Source of the DNA: Vreelandella neptunia
GTDB lineage: Bacteria > Pseudomonadota > Gammaproteobacteria > Pseudomonadales > Halomonadaceae
DNA length: 64,000 nt
Direction of reading: 5' to 3'
Assembly: GCF_034479615.1 (NCBI RefSeq)
Contig: NZ_CP140255.1
Coordinates: forward strand, 62,001-126,000
Below, piece after piece: positions 31,549 to 40,160 of this stretch (its first letter is position 1; every line of letters begins with the position of its first letter). Under the pieces are notes generated by a model. The model made no database searches. It was not told the DNA's origin and worked only from the letters and a program-made list of their open reading frames with translations. The translations under genes and the position numbers were made by a program.

Positions 31549-33082
31549 CGCCAATGGTTGGCTTCATTGGCTGAGCATATTGGTTCTGTGCAGTCTGTTG
31601 GTGGGGTGTACCCACGCAGTGATACGCGAACACCACATCGCGCTGGCGCCAGCAGATGCGCGCGATACATGGTTGGGTGGTCAAGCCCATCAGGCGCTGG
31701 CGGAGCAGTCCGACCCCGACGGGTTCGCGCTACTGGCTGACGGTAAAGAAGCTTTTTCTGCGCGGGTGGGATTGATTCGCCAAGCCCAGCGCGGGCTGGA
31801 TATTCAAACCTACCTATTGGGCGATGGCCAGACCACGCGTTTGATCCTGGCGCAGCTGATTAAAGCGGCGGAAGAGGGCGTTCGGGTGCGCCTGCTGGTC
31901 GACGATATTGGCGCCATTGGCCAAGGTGATCGACTGGCCGCTCTGGCAAGCCATCCTAGTATTCATGTGCGGGTGTTTAACCCGTTAGCGGTGGGGCGTG
32001 GCCATATGCTCACGCGAGTTTTGGCCTCGGTGGTTGATCCTGCACAGCAGCATCGACGCATGCATAACAAGCTGTGGGTGGCAGATAATAGTGTCGCCAT
32101 TGTCGGCGGGCGCAATCTGGGCGATGAGTATTTTGATGCCAACGATTCGCGCAATTTCGCCGATTTGGACTTTGTGGCCATTGGCGATGTGGTGCCAGCG
32201 CTGTCGGATAGTTTTGACCTTTATTGGAATCACGGTCTGGCGCAGCCCATTGAGCGCTATCATCAAGTGGATGATAGCGCCTGGCAAATACTCAAAACCG
32301 AGCTTGAGGATTGGCTGGATAACAACGCCGACTCGGAATATTTTACCGAGCTGCGCCGTAAACCGCGCAGCGCACCACCTTGGGAAACCCTGCACTGGGG
32401 TGAAGGGCTGGCTCTGTGGGACACCCCCGGTAAGCTGTCATCAACAACCCCTGAATGGCGAGATACGCTACTCGGTGATTTAACCGCTGCTGCGTCGCTG
32501 AATCAGCATTTGGTGATCATATCAGCCTACTTTGTGCCCACCGAACAAGGGGTGAAGCGCTTGACCGAGTTGGCCGACCAGGGCGTGACCGTCGAAATTA
32601 TTACCAACTCACTCGAGTCCACGGATGCCGCGGTGGTACACGGTGCTTACGCGCCCTGGCGTGAAGAGCTGTTATCCCACGGAGTGGCGCTTTACGAGCT
32701 GCGTCCAGAGCAGGAGGCAGGCGCGGATGAGGATATGCGAGTGCCCGGCGCCTCTGCTTCGGCGCTGCATATTAAGGCGTTACGCTTTGACGACCAGCTT
32801 TTTGTCGGCTCGTTCAACGTTGATCCACGCTCCATCTACTGGAATACGGAAATTGGTGTCCTGGCCCGCAGCGAGTCGCTGATACACGCCTTTAATGAGT
32901 TAGTGGCGTTAGGCCGAGACCCTTCACTGAGCTACCGTGTGGTGCTCACACCCCAAGGCGAATTGAACTGGCACCTGGAGCGCGATGGAGACATGGAAAT
33001 TTTAACCACGGAGCCGGGGAGTTTTTGGCGCCATTTCAACGCCTGGTTAAGCCATACGCTTAAGCTTGAGCGCTGGCTATAG
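31535..33082 (+). CDS. Phospholipase D-family lipoprotein, cardiolipin synthase C-like
   Basis: A 515-residue protein with two HxKxxxxD phosphatidyl-transfer motifs, HNKLWVAD near residue 177 and HIKALRFD near residue 410, each followed by the usual Gly-Ser/Gly-Gly stretch (VGGRNLGDEYF, VGSFNVDPRS). The N-terminus has a signal segment ending in a lipobox LLVGC, so it is a predicted lipoprotein. It resembles the ClsC/YmdC group, which makes cardiolipin from phosphatidylglycerol and phosphatidylethanolamine. ATG 31535 is chosen over TTG 31520. The gene overlaps the preceding small ORF in another frame. Confidence 0.87.
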   Translation: MTMPNANGWLHWLSILVLCSLLVGCTHAVIREHHIALAPADARDTWLGGQAHQALAEQSDPDGFALLADGKEAFSARVGLIRQAQRGLDIQTYLLGDGQTTRLILAQLIKAAEEGVRVRLLVDDIGAIGQGDRLAALASHPSIHVRVFNPLAVGRGHMLTRVLASVVDPAQQHRRMHNKLWVADNSVAIVGGRNLGDEYFDANDSRNFADLDFVAIGDVVPALSDSFDLYWNHGLAQPIERYHQVDDSAWQILKTELEDWLDNNADSEYFTELRRKPRSAPPWETLHWGEGLALWDTPGKLSSTTPEWRDTLLGDLTAAASLNQHLVIISAYFVPTEQGVKRLTELADQGVTVEIITNSLESTDAAVVHGAYAPWREELLSHGVALYELRPEQEAGADEDMRVPGASASALHIKALRFDDQLFVGSFNVDPRSIYWNTEIGVLARSESLIHAFNELVALGRDPSLSYRVVLTPQGELNWHLERDGDMEILTTEPGSFWRHFNAWLSHTLKLERWL

Positions 33083-33225
33083 TGCATTTTTGCAAACTAG
33101 CGTTAGAAACAGATGCTTGTGTTTTTGCCATTCCAGTTCCAGATTAATAGCAGCCTTAACGATTGACCGCTGAGGCACACTAAAAAATTAAACAATCTCT
33201 TAAAATACTGGGAGCGACAAATAAC

Positions 33226-34434
33226 ATGATCAATAAGCGCGCATTAGTCACCGCTGTGGCGGCCTCGACCCTGGCAATGACCGGATTCGCACAGGCGGAG
33301 GTCAAAGTTGGCTTCTTGGGCGGCTTTACCGGGGGAATTGAAAGTTTAACGCCCCCAATTTTTGAAGGTGCTCAGCTAGCCGTAGAGCAGGTCAATGAGC
33401 AGGGCGGCATTCTAGATGGCCAAACGTTGGTGATGCCGTCTGGTGATACCACCTGTTCCGATGCATCGGCTGCTTCTAACGCCGCTGACCGCATGGTGAA
33501 CTCGGAAAATGTCACCGCGATTGTCGGTGCGCTGTGTACTGGTGCGACCATTGCCGCAGCTAACAACGCCGCCATTCCCGGTGGTGTGCTGATGGTATCG
33601 CCTGCCTCTACTGCCCCTGCGGTATCCGAGCTGGACGATAATGATCTCGTCTTCCGTACCGTGCCGTCGGATGCTTTTCAGGGGGAGATCCTTGCCAAGC
33701 TGCTGCTTGAAAAAGGTATCGACGCTGTGGCAGTCACTTACGTCAACAACGACTATGGTCAGGGGCTTTCAGACGCCTTCAGCGCCGCTTTTGAAGCCGG
33801 CGGAGGTGAGATTACTGAGAACCTTGCCCACGAAGATAACCGCGCGGATTATCGCTCTGAGCTAGGCTCACTGTCAGTCAGTGGCGTGGATACGCTCGTT
33901 GTGCTGGCCTACGCCGACACCTCAGGTCAGACCGTGCTGCGTCAAGCCTATGAAAGCGGTATGTTTACCCAGTACGTAGGTGCTGACGGCATGGTCGGCG
34001 ATAGCCTTATTGAAGCCATCGGTGCAGACGTGCTGGATGGCATGATCGCTACGCGCCCCGGCAGCCCTGATCTGCCCGGTACTGATATCTTTATCGAAGC
34101 TGCCGAAGCCGCTGATTTAGATCCAAGTGCGGTATTTGCTGCCCAAGCTTACGACGCTGCTTTCCTAATCGCGTTGGCGATTGAGCAGAACGGCAGCGCC
34201 GAACGTGAAGGCCTTTCCGAAGCACTGCGCAGTGTTTCCAGCGCCCCCGGCGAGGTCATTCTGCCTGGCGAGTGGGAAAAAGCGGTTGAACTGATTGCCG
34301 CAGGCACCGAAATCAACTACGAAGGCGCCTCTGGCTCTCATGAGTTCGATGACAACGGCGACGTACCTGGTGTAGTGGTTGAGATGGCCGTAGAAGACGG
34401 CACCTTTACCAGCAAAGGTCAGGTTGATCTTTAA
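33226..34434 (+). CDS. Branched-chain amino acid-type ABC solute-binding protein
   Basis: A 402-residue periplasmic binding protein. The signal peptide (MINKRALVTAVAASTLAMTG, cleaved after AQA) is followed by VKVGFLGGFTGGIESL and a two-lobed Leu/Ile/Val-binding (HAAT) fold with ALCTGATIAAANN and FRTVPSDAFQGEILA. Three Cys are present, two of which could pair. The substrate may be branched-chain amino acids or another amide or aromatic compound. RBS is GGGAGCGAC. It lies convergent to the livMHFG-like genes, so expression of binding protein and permease can be set separately. A strong terminator follows. Confidence 0.9.
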   Translation: MINKRALVTAVAASTLAMTGFAQAEVKVGFLGGFTGGIESLTPPIFEGAQLAVEQVNEQGGILDGQTLVMPSGDTTCSDASAASNAADRMVNSENVTAIVGALCTGATIAAANNAAIPGGVLMVSPASTAPAVSELDDNDLVFRTVPSDAFQGEILAKLLLEKGIDAVAVTYVNNDYGQGLSDAFSAAFEAGGGEITENLAHEDNRADYRSELGSLSVSGVDTLVVLAYADTSGQTVLRQAYESGMFTQYVGADGMVGDSLIEAIGADVLDGMIATRPGSPDLPGTDIFIEAAEAADLDPSAVFAAQAYDAAFLIALAIEQNGSAEREGLSEALRSVSSAPGEVILPGEWEKAVELIAAGTEINYEGASGSHEFDDNGDVPGVVVEMAVEDGTFTSKGQVDL

Positions 34435-34458
34435 GCTTTCCGCTGTGCGTTAAAACAA

Positions 34459-34490
34459 ATGCCCGGCTGTTAAAAGCCGGGCATTTTTTA
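34459..34490. terminator. Terminator between binding-protein gene and livM
   Basis: A 10-bp perfect stem ATGCCCGGCT/AGCCGGGCAT with a 6-nt loop is followed by T5 on the plus strand and by TTTGTTTT on the minus strand, so it can end both convergent units. Confidence 0.88.
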
Positions 34491-34511
34491 TGGGTCACGT
34501 AGGTGAGAGGA

Positions 34512-35837
34512 TCAACTGTGGCTTTTGATCTTCTCGGGTAGCAGGCCTTTGGGCGCAAAGCGCAGCACCATGGTGATCAACAAGCCAATCACCAGCACCC
34601 GTGCCTGTAGGGCGCGGCTATCCATATTGCCCGGTGCATCCCAGCCGAACGCGCCTTCGCCAAAGGCCACCGCTAACTGCATTAAGAACAGCGCCAGGGG
34701 CTCGGACATAATCCAGATGATGTATACCGCCACAGCGCCAAAAATGGTGCCCAGGTTATTGCCCGGCCCGCCAAGTATCACCATCACCAACACCAGGAAG
34801 GTATGGTTCAGCGGCAGGTAGCCTTGAGGATCGAAAAGGCTGTTGAAGGTGCCCAGTATGCCGCCGCCTAAGCCCATCAGAATGCAGCCCAGCACGAAGA
34901 TCTCCAGACGCCGTTTGTTGATGTCTTTACCCATCGCCGCAGCGGAGACTTCATTGTCGCGAATCGCCCGGATCATTCGGCCCCAGGGGGCGTTGTAGGC
35001 GCGATTGAGCAGAAAGAAGATCACCGCGATGATCACCGCGGTAAACGAAAGGTAGATAGCCCGGGAGAGCGTAAACCCGAGTTCGGCAGGCCCCGGTGTG
35101 GGCCAGGGAAGTGGGGATACCGTGGCGGTACCACGAGTTAGCCAGTCAGAGTTTTTCAAAAAAGCTTTAATGATTTCGGCTATGCCTAGGGTGGCTATCG
35201 CCAGATAGTCGCTGCGTAAACCCAGACAGATATGGCCAATAAAGTAGCCGACGCCACCCGCTAGCGCGCCACCGACAATCCAGCCGATCCAGGGCGGTAA
35301 GCCGAGCCCACCGACAAAGCCTGCCTGGTTTTCAATCGCATCAGTGACTTCACGCAGCTGGCTAATCACCACAAGGTAAAGCACCACACCCAGCACCACA
35401 GTGATAAACGTACGCAGTGGCTTGGGTACGCCCAGTCGATCCAGCTTGCTGGCGCCAACAATCAAGACAATAGCGGCTGCGCCATACAGCAATACGCGGC
35501 CAAATTCACCGGGTAGCGCCGTGCCCCAGAAGGCGTCGTTGACCGGTACGCTGAAGAACATCGCACAAAAGCCACCCAGGGCGACGAAGCCCATGACCCC
35601 GGCGTTGAACTGCCCTGCGTAGCCCCATTGAATCGTTAACCCTAACGCCAGAATGGCGTAGCAGGCGGCCTCGACTAGCATGCGTGTGCTGTAGGCGGCG
35701 CCCATGATGGCGTACACCGCCAAAATCGCTACGAGCAGCACACCAAACAGGATCAGTTCACGCAGCGGGAAGCGACGGGCAGGCGTGGCGTCTTGGGGAG
35801 TGTAGGCAGGGTTGCGGGTTTTTTCTGAATTGCTCAT
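34512..35837 (-). CDS. livM: LivM-like ABC transporter permease
   Basis: A 441-residue inner-membrane permease of the branched-chain amino acid (HAAT) importer class, with about ten membrane segments and the ATPase-contact stretch AIRDNEVSAAAMGKDINKRRL near residue 285, seen here in parts. ATG overlaps the livH stop by one base (TAATG). It is the last gene of the unit and ends before the bidirectional terminator. It forms the membrane channel with LivH; both use the ATPases LivG and LivF. Confidence 0.93.
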   Translation of the reverse strand: MSNSEKTRNPAYTPQDATPARRFPLRELILFGVLLVAILAVYAIMGAAYSTRMLVEAACYAILALGLTIQWGYAGQFNAGVMGFVALGGFCAMFFSVPVNDAFWGTALPGEFGRVLLYGAAAIVLIVGASKLDRLGVPKPLRTFITVVLGVVLYLVVISQLREVTDAIENQAGFVGGLGLPPWIGWIVGGALAGGVGYFIGHICLGLRSDYLAIATLGIAEIIKAFLKNSDWLTRGTATVSPLPWPTPGPAELGFTLSRAIYLSFTAVIIAVIFFLLNRAYNAPWGRMIRAIRDNEVSAAAMGKDINKRRLEIFVLGCILMGLGGGILGTFNSLFDPQGYLPLNHTFLVLVMVILGGPGNNLGTIFGAVAVYIIWIMSEPLALFLMQLAVAFGEGAFGWDAPGNMDSRALQARVLVIGLLITMVLRFAPKGLLPEKIKSHS

Positions 35838-36841
35838 TAGATCACCTTGCCCTTAAAGAGTCCGGTGGGACGCCATACCAAAATGGCTACCAGAATGAAA
35901 AACGGCACTACAATTTTGTACTCGGTACCCACGAAGGCCAGATTCGACGGTAGCTCCAGCCAGGCGGGCAAGCTATCGCTGAAGGGGCGCAGCAGCACGT
36001 TCCAGTTAAACACCGCCAGGGTTTCGGCAAAGCCGACCACAAAGCCACCGGCAATGGCGCCGTAAGGGTGGCCTACGCCACCCACAATGGCGGCGGCGAA
36101 AATGGGCAGCAGCAGGAAGAAGCTCAAATCGGGTTTGAAGGTAACGTCTAAGGAGAGCAACGTTCCGGCAATAGCCGCCAGCGCTCCGGCAATCATCCAT
36201 GTCACCGCCACAATGGTATTGGTATTAATACCCGATGCTTGGGCCAGCTCAGGGTTATCCGACATGGCGCGCATTGCCTTGCCTAACCGCGAACGGTTAA
36301 GGAAAAGGTGCAGTGCGACGACCGCAACGATGGTAATCACGAACAGGTAAATCTGCGGCTCGGTAACCACAATCGGAGCCCGGGCACCCTCGAAGGGAAG
36401 CGCAAGTCGGAAGATCTCTTTACGGTCGTCGACATATAAACTCTGCCCGCCGGTGCCCGAAAAGAGGCGGATCAAGCCCTGTAGAATCAGCGTGACCCCC
36501 AGCGAGCCAATTACCAGCACAATCGGTTTGACCCCATGGGCACGTAGCGGTTTATAGAAAGTTTTATCGATTCCCACCGCTAAGGCGGCAGTAAGCAGCA
36601 TCGCCAGCGGCAGCATTAGCACGGCGGTGGGTACGCCGAGGCTGGCGCCAGCCGCCGGAAATAGCGTGGTGAGTAGCAGCACCATAAAGGCGCCGAAGGT
36701 CATCATGTCGGCGTGGGCGAAGTGGGCAAAGCGCATAATGCTGAAAATCAGCGTTACTCCAATGGCCCCAATGGCATAAATAGAGCCGCTGACGCTGCCC
36801 GAAATCACCACATTATTGATGAAAAAAACCAGTTCGTTCAC
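35837..36841 (-). CDS. livH: LivH-like ABC transporter permease
   Basis: A 334-residue permease from GTG 36841, chosen because AGGGAGA lies five bases upstream and the protein then starts MNELVFFINNVVISG like its relatives; the frame runs open farther upstream but without similarity. It has eight or more membrane helices, with AMRAMSDNPELAQASGINT as ATPase-contact loop near residue 200 and GVGHPYGAIAGGFVVG near 265. It partners LivM. Confidence 0.92.
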   Translation of the reverse strand: MNELVFFINNVVISGSVSGSIYAIGAIGVTLIFSIMRFAHFAHADMMTFGAFMVLLLTTLFPAAGASLGVPTAVLMLPLAMLLTAALAVGIDKTFYKPLRAHGVKPIVLVIGSLGVTLILQGLIRLFSGTGGQSLYVDDRKEIFRLALPFEGARAPIVVTEPQIYLFVITIVAVVALHLFLNRSRLGKAMRAMSDNPELAQASGINTNTIVAVTWMIAGALAAIAGTLLSLDVTFKPDLSFFLLLPIFAAAIVGGVGHPYGAIAGGFVVGFAETLAVFNWNVLLRPFSDSLPAWLELPSNLAFVGTEYKIVVPFFILVAILVWRPTGLFKGKVI

Positions 36842-36857
36842 GTCTATCTCCCTGGGG

Positions 36858-37562
36858 CTAGCCGCCCAAAAAGCTTTTGGCGACATCGGGGTCAGCGAGC
36901 AGTGCCGCCCCAGTGTCGGTAAAGCGGTTTTGGCCCGCGGCCAGCACAAAGCCCTTATCGGCAATCGCGAGTGCCTGTTTGGCGTTCTGTTCCACCATCA
37001 AAATACCCACGCCAGCGGCGTTGATCTGTTTGACGCGGTCGAAAATCTCATTCATATACAGCGGCGACAGCCCCGCAGTTGGCTCGTCCAGCAGCAGCAG
37101 GCTTGGTTCGGCCATCAAAGCACGCCCCATGGCGACCATTTGGCGCTGTCCACCGGAAAGCTCACCGGCAGGCTGGCGGCGCTTTTCGTACAGTGGTGGG
37201 AAAAACTCATAGATCTGAGCGAGCATGCGCTTGACGTTTTGCGGCTTTAAAAAGGCGCCCATCTCCAGGTTTTCCTGCACCGAAAGGCTGGGGAAAACGT
37301 TCTTCTCCTGGGGCACGAAACCCATGCCGCGCTTTACCAGCTGGTTAGGCGGCAGGTTTTGGATTGGCTGGCCGTTAAGCAGTATCTCGCCCTGATTAAC
37401 ATGCAGCAGTCCAAAGACCGCTTTCAGCATGGTGGATTTACCCGCCCCGTTAGGGCCGACGATAACACCGACCTCATCGGCTTCCAGCGTCATGTTTACC
37501 CCGTTAAGGATATTCATGCCGCCATAGCCGCCGTGCACATCCCGTGCGTCGATTAATGGCAT
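36858..37562 (-). CDS. livF: LivF-like ABC transporter ATPase
   Basis: A 234-residue ATPase from ATG 37562. Walker A GPNGAGKST near residue 38, signature LSGGQRQMVAMGRAL near 135 and Walker B LLLLDEPTAGLSP are intact. The short length without an extended C-terminus is typical of LivF rather than LivG. TTG 37580 would add six residues. It is 74 bp after livG and 16 bp before livH. Confidence 0.93.
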   Translation of the reverse strand: MPLIDARDVHGGYGGMNILNGVNMTLEADEVGVIVGPNGAGKSTMLKAVFGLLHVNQGEILLNGQPIQNLPPNQLVKRGMGFVPQEKNVFPSLSVQENLEMGAFLKPQNVKRMLAQIYEFFPPLYEKRRQPAGELSGGQRQMVAMGRALMAEPSLLLLDEPTAGLSPLYMNEIFDRVKQINAAGVGILMVEQNAKQALAIADKGFVLAAGQNRFTDTGAALLADPDVAKSFLGG

Positions 37563-37636
37563 ATGAAAGTATTCCAGCAAGGTCGCTTGGCAGCGACATC
37601 ATTATATTAATTGGCTAATGGGAGAAAACGTCACGC

Positions 37637-38407
37637 TTAAGCGGCATCGGTACCGAAGTAGGCCTCGATGACCTCAGGGTTATTCTGGATGTCGTTGATA
37701 TGCCCCTCCACCATCACACTGCCCTGAGCCAGCACGATAACCGGGTCGCAAAGGCGGGCAATCATCTCCATATCGTGCTCAATGACCAGGAAGGTGTAAC
37801 CCATTTCGCGGTTGAGCCGCTCAATATTGCCGATCAAATCGCCCAACAGGGTGCGGTTCACCCCGGCGGCGATCTCATCAAGGAGCACTACCTTGGCATT
37901 GGTCATCATGGTGCGGCCAAGCTCTAGCAGCTTCTTTTGCCCCCCGGACAAATTACCCGCCAGCTCGTTGCGCACATGATGTAGGCCAACAAAGTCGATG
38001 ACTTCCAGGGCACGGCGGCGCACCTCTGCCTCTTCCCGCTGCACCTTACCGGGCTTTAACCAGGCACTGAAAAGGTCTTCACCGGCTTGTTTGGGTGGCA
38101 CCATCATCAGGTTTTCCAGCGCGCTCATCTGGCTGAACTCGTGGGCGATCTGAAAGGTGCGCAGTAAGCCGCGATGAAAGCGCTGATCGGCGCTGAGCGA
38201 GGTAATGTCTTCACCATCGAGCAGTACTCGGCCGCTGTCGGGGGCCAGTGCGCCGGCAATGAGATTAAACAGGGTTGATTTACCAGCGCCGTTGGGACCA
38301 ATCATCCCGGTAATGGAGCCCTTCTCCACTTGAATGGAGCAGTCGTTAATCACCTGTAGGCCGCCGAACGCTTTGTTGACTCGCTGTACTTCAATAAGAG
38401 GGGTCAT
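37637..38407 (-). CDS. livG: LivG-like ABC transporter ATPase
   Basis: A 256-residue ATPase with Walker A GPNGAGKSTLF near residue 36, signature LSGGQKKLLELGRTM near 153, Walker B VVLLDEIAAGVN and the LivG-type C-terminal ADP/lid segment (DIQNNPEVIEAYFG). Note that the usual DEP after Walker B reads DEI. ATG has TGGAGACACC upstream. A 12-bp perfect hairpin lies directly before the ribosome-binding site, between this gene and the NSS transporter gene. Confidence 0.93.
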   Translation of the reverse strand: MTPLIEVQRVNKAFGGLQVINDCSIQVEKGSITGMIGPNGAGKSTLFNLIAGALAPDSGRVLLDGEDITSLSADQRFHRGLLRTFQIAHEFSQMSALENLMMVPPKQAGEDLFSAWLKPGKVQREEAEVRRRALEVIDFVGLHHVRNELAGNLSGGQKKLLELGRTMMTNAKVVLLDEIAAGVNRTLLGDLIGNIERLNREMGYTFLVIEHDMEMIARLCDPVIVLAQGSVMVEGHINDIQNNPEVIEAYFGTDAA

Positions 38408-38421
38408 GGTGTCTCCACGCG

Positions 38422-38449
38422 ATGCAGGCGGCTAACAAGCCGCCTGCAT
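38422..38449 (-). other. 12-bp perfect hairpin in the leader of livG
   Basis: ATGCAGGCGGCT (38422-38433) and AGCCGCCTGCAT (38438-38449) form a 12-bp stem with a 4-nt loop. No T-run follows on the minus strand; the livG Shine-Dalgarno starts a few bases later. It could protect the 3' end of the upstream NSS message, stall polymerase or affect livG translation. Confidence 0.7.
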
Positions 38450-38456
38450 ACCGTTA

Positions 38457-39902
38457 TTAAGTTGTTTGTCGTGGTTTTTTCAGCCACCGCTGGCTGGCTG
38501 CAAAGGCACCAATAATGAGCAGTGCGCCAAGGGTGGGGATAAGATAGCCATCCACCTGAGGAATGGTGCGTAAAAACACAAAGGCGACGGCGGCGGGGGC
38601 CACAAAGCGCACCAGAAACCGCCAAAATTTAAACCAAGTGACGCTGCTGCCCAGTTCCTTCATCACTTCGCTCTGGGTTAGCGCCCAGCCGGCGAATAGG
38701 GCTATCAGCAGACCGCCCACCGGCATAAAGATATTGGTGAGTAGCTCGATAAACTCAAACGCGCTGCGCCCAAACAGGCTATGGAATATCGTCCCCTCAG
38801 CCCAGATATTGAAGCTAACCACGGTCAACAGGCCCATTGCCCAGGCGGCGATAACCATAATCGCTACAGCCTGGGGGCGGGTCATGTCAAAGCGCTCCAC
38901 TAGGAAGGCGGCGACAGGCTCAATCAGCGAAATAGAGGAGCTGATAGCGGCGCCGAGCACCAGGATAAAGAACACACCGCCGACCAAAGCGCCAAACGGC
39001 ATCTCGGCAAACGCCAGCGGAAGGGTAACAAACATAAGCCCAGGGCCTTGTCCGGTTTCCAGCCCGGCGCCAAACACCAGGGCAAAAATGGCCAGGCCTG
39101 CCACCATCGCCACGGCGGTATCGACGATAGCGACAGCAAAGGCGGTGCGGGTCAGTGAGACATCGCTGGGCATATAGGCACCGTAAGCCATGATGGCTCC
39201 CATGCCCAGGCTAAGGGTGAAGAATGACTGGCCCATGGCCTGCAGCCAGCCCTCAAGGCTGAGGTCGGCGATATTAAAGGTAAACAGGAAGCTGGCGGCG
39301 GCGCCTATGTCGCCATTCACCACGCCGTAGGCGAGCACCACCAGCAGAATCACAAACAGCGCGGGCATCATAATGCGCAGGCCTGATTCTATGCCTTTAT
39401 GAATCCCCATACCCACAATCAGCGCGGACGCGGCAATGAAAAGGGTGTGATAGAGCGTCATTAGGCCAGGAGCTGCCAACAGAGCGTCAAAGCCAGTGCT
39501 AATGGTCTGCGCGTCGGCGCCGACCAGGGAGCCGGTCAGCATCAGCCAGGTGTAGTGAATCGCCCACCCGGCGATCACCGAGTAAAAGCTTAAAATCAAA
39601 AACGCCGAGGCGGCGCCCAGCCAGCCAATCGTTTCCCAGGCTCGTGAGGTGCCATGGGTTTTGGTCAGGTGCCGCATACCCATAATCGGACTCTGGCGGC
39701 TGGTGCGTCCCAGCATGATCTCGGCAATCAGAATCGGGATGCCGACGGCGAAGATCGTCAATGCGTAGACCAGTATAAAAGCACCGCCACCGTTTTCACC
39801 GGTGAGGTAGGGGAAGCGCCACAGATTGCCCAAGCCGACGGCGGAGCCAACCGCGGCGAGAAGAAAAGTGCCTTTATGCGTCCAGACGTTATGACCGCTC
39901 AT
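38457..39902 (-). CDS. Neurotransmitter:sodium symporter (NSS) family transporter
   Basis: A 481-residue membrane protein with about twelve helices. The NSS signature in helix 1, GSAVGLGNLWRFPYLTGENG, is intact, with the sodium/substrate-binding Ala, Gly and Asn residues as in LeuT, and a later FSLSLGMGAIMAYG-like stretch (FFTLSLGMGAIMAYG) in helix 6. Substrate is probably an amino acid or a compatible solute. No good Shine-Dalgarno is seen before ATG. It lies 49 bp upstream of livG in the same direction and may share its transcript, giving two amino acid import routes together. Confidence 0.92.
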   Translation of the reverse strand: MSGHNVWTHKGTFLLAAVGSAVGLGNLWRFPYLTGENGGGAFILVYALTIFAVGIPILIAEIMLGRTSRQSPIMGMRHLTKTHGTSRAWETIGWLGAASAFLILSFYSVIAGWAIHYTWLMLTGSLVGADAQTISTGFDALLAAPGLMTLYHTLFIAASALIVGMGIHKGIESGLRIMMPALFVILLVVLAYGVVNGDIGAAASFLFTFNIADLSLEGWLQAMGQSFFTLSLGMGAIMAYGAYMPSDVSLTRTAFAVAIVDTAVAMVAGLAIFALVFGAGLETGQGPGLMFVTLPLAFAEMPFGALVGGVFFILVLGAAISSSISLIEPVAAFLVERFDMTRPQAVAIMVIAAWAMGLLTVVSFNIWAEGTIFHSLFGRSAFEFIELLTNIFMPVGGLLIALFAGWALTQSEVMKELGSSVTWFKFWRFLVRFVAPAAVAFVFLRTIPQVDGYLIPTLGALLIIGAFAASQRWLKKPRQTT

Positions 39903-40111
39903 GGGTAAGAGTGTCCGTGGTTGGGCGTCAGAATGGGGTGGTATCCAAACGCCTGTATGAATATAGCGATGTCAGCGTGCCTTGGACGCGCTGAATTTAG
40001 CGTTACTGTGCGATAGAACGCGCCGCCTTTCCAGCGTATTAGCGTTTAGGCTGCGTTTAGGGGAGTATCTTGGCAGCTATGGAGCGGTCATGAAGCGTTG
40101 CAATGAGACAT

Positions 40112-40137
40112 AAAAAAACCCGCTTTCGCGGGTTTTT
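40112..40137. terminator. Terminator after typA
   Basis: ACCCGC/GCGGGT forms a stem, extended by A and T runs, with loop TTTC. The A7 run (40112-40118) gives seven T on the minus strand just past the typA stop; it could also end plus-strand transcripts. The rest of the 258-bp NSS-typA spacer holds only two direct GCGTTTAG copies (40042, 40053). Confidence 0.88.
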
Positions 40138-40160
40138 GGTTACTCACTGCTGGGAGCGGG

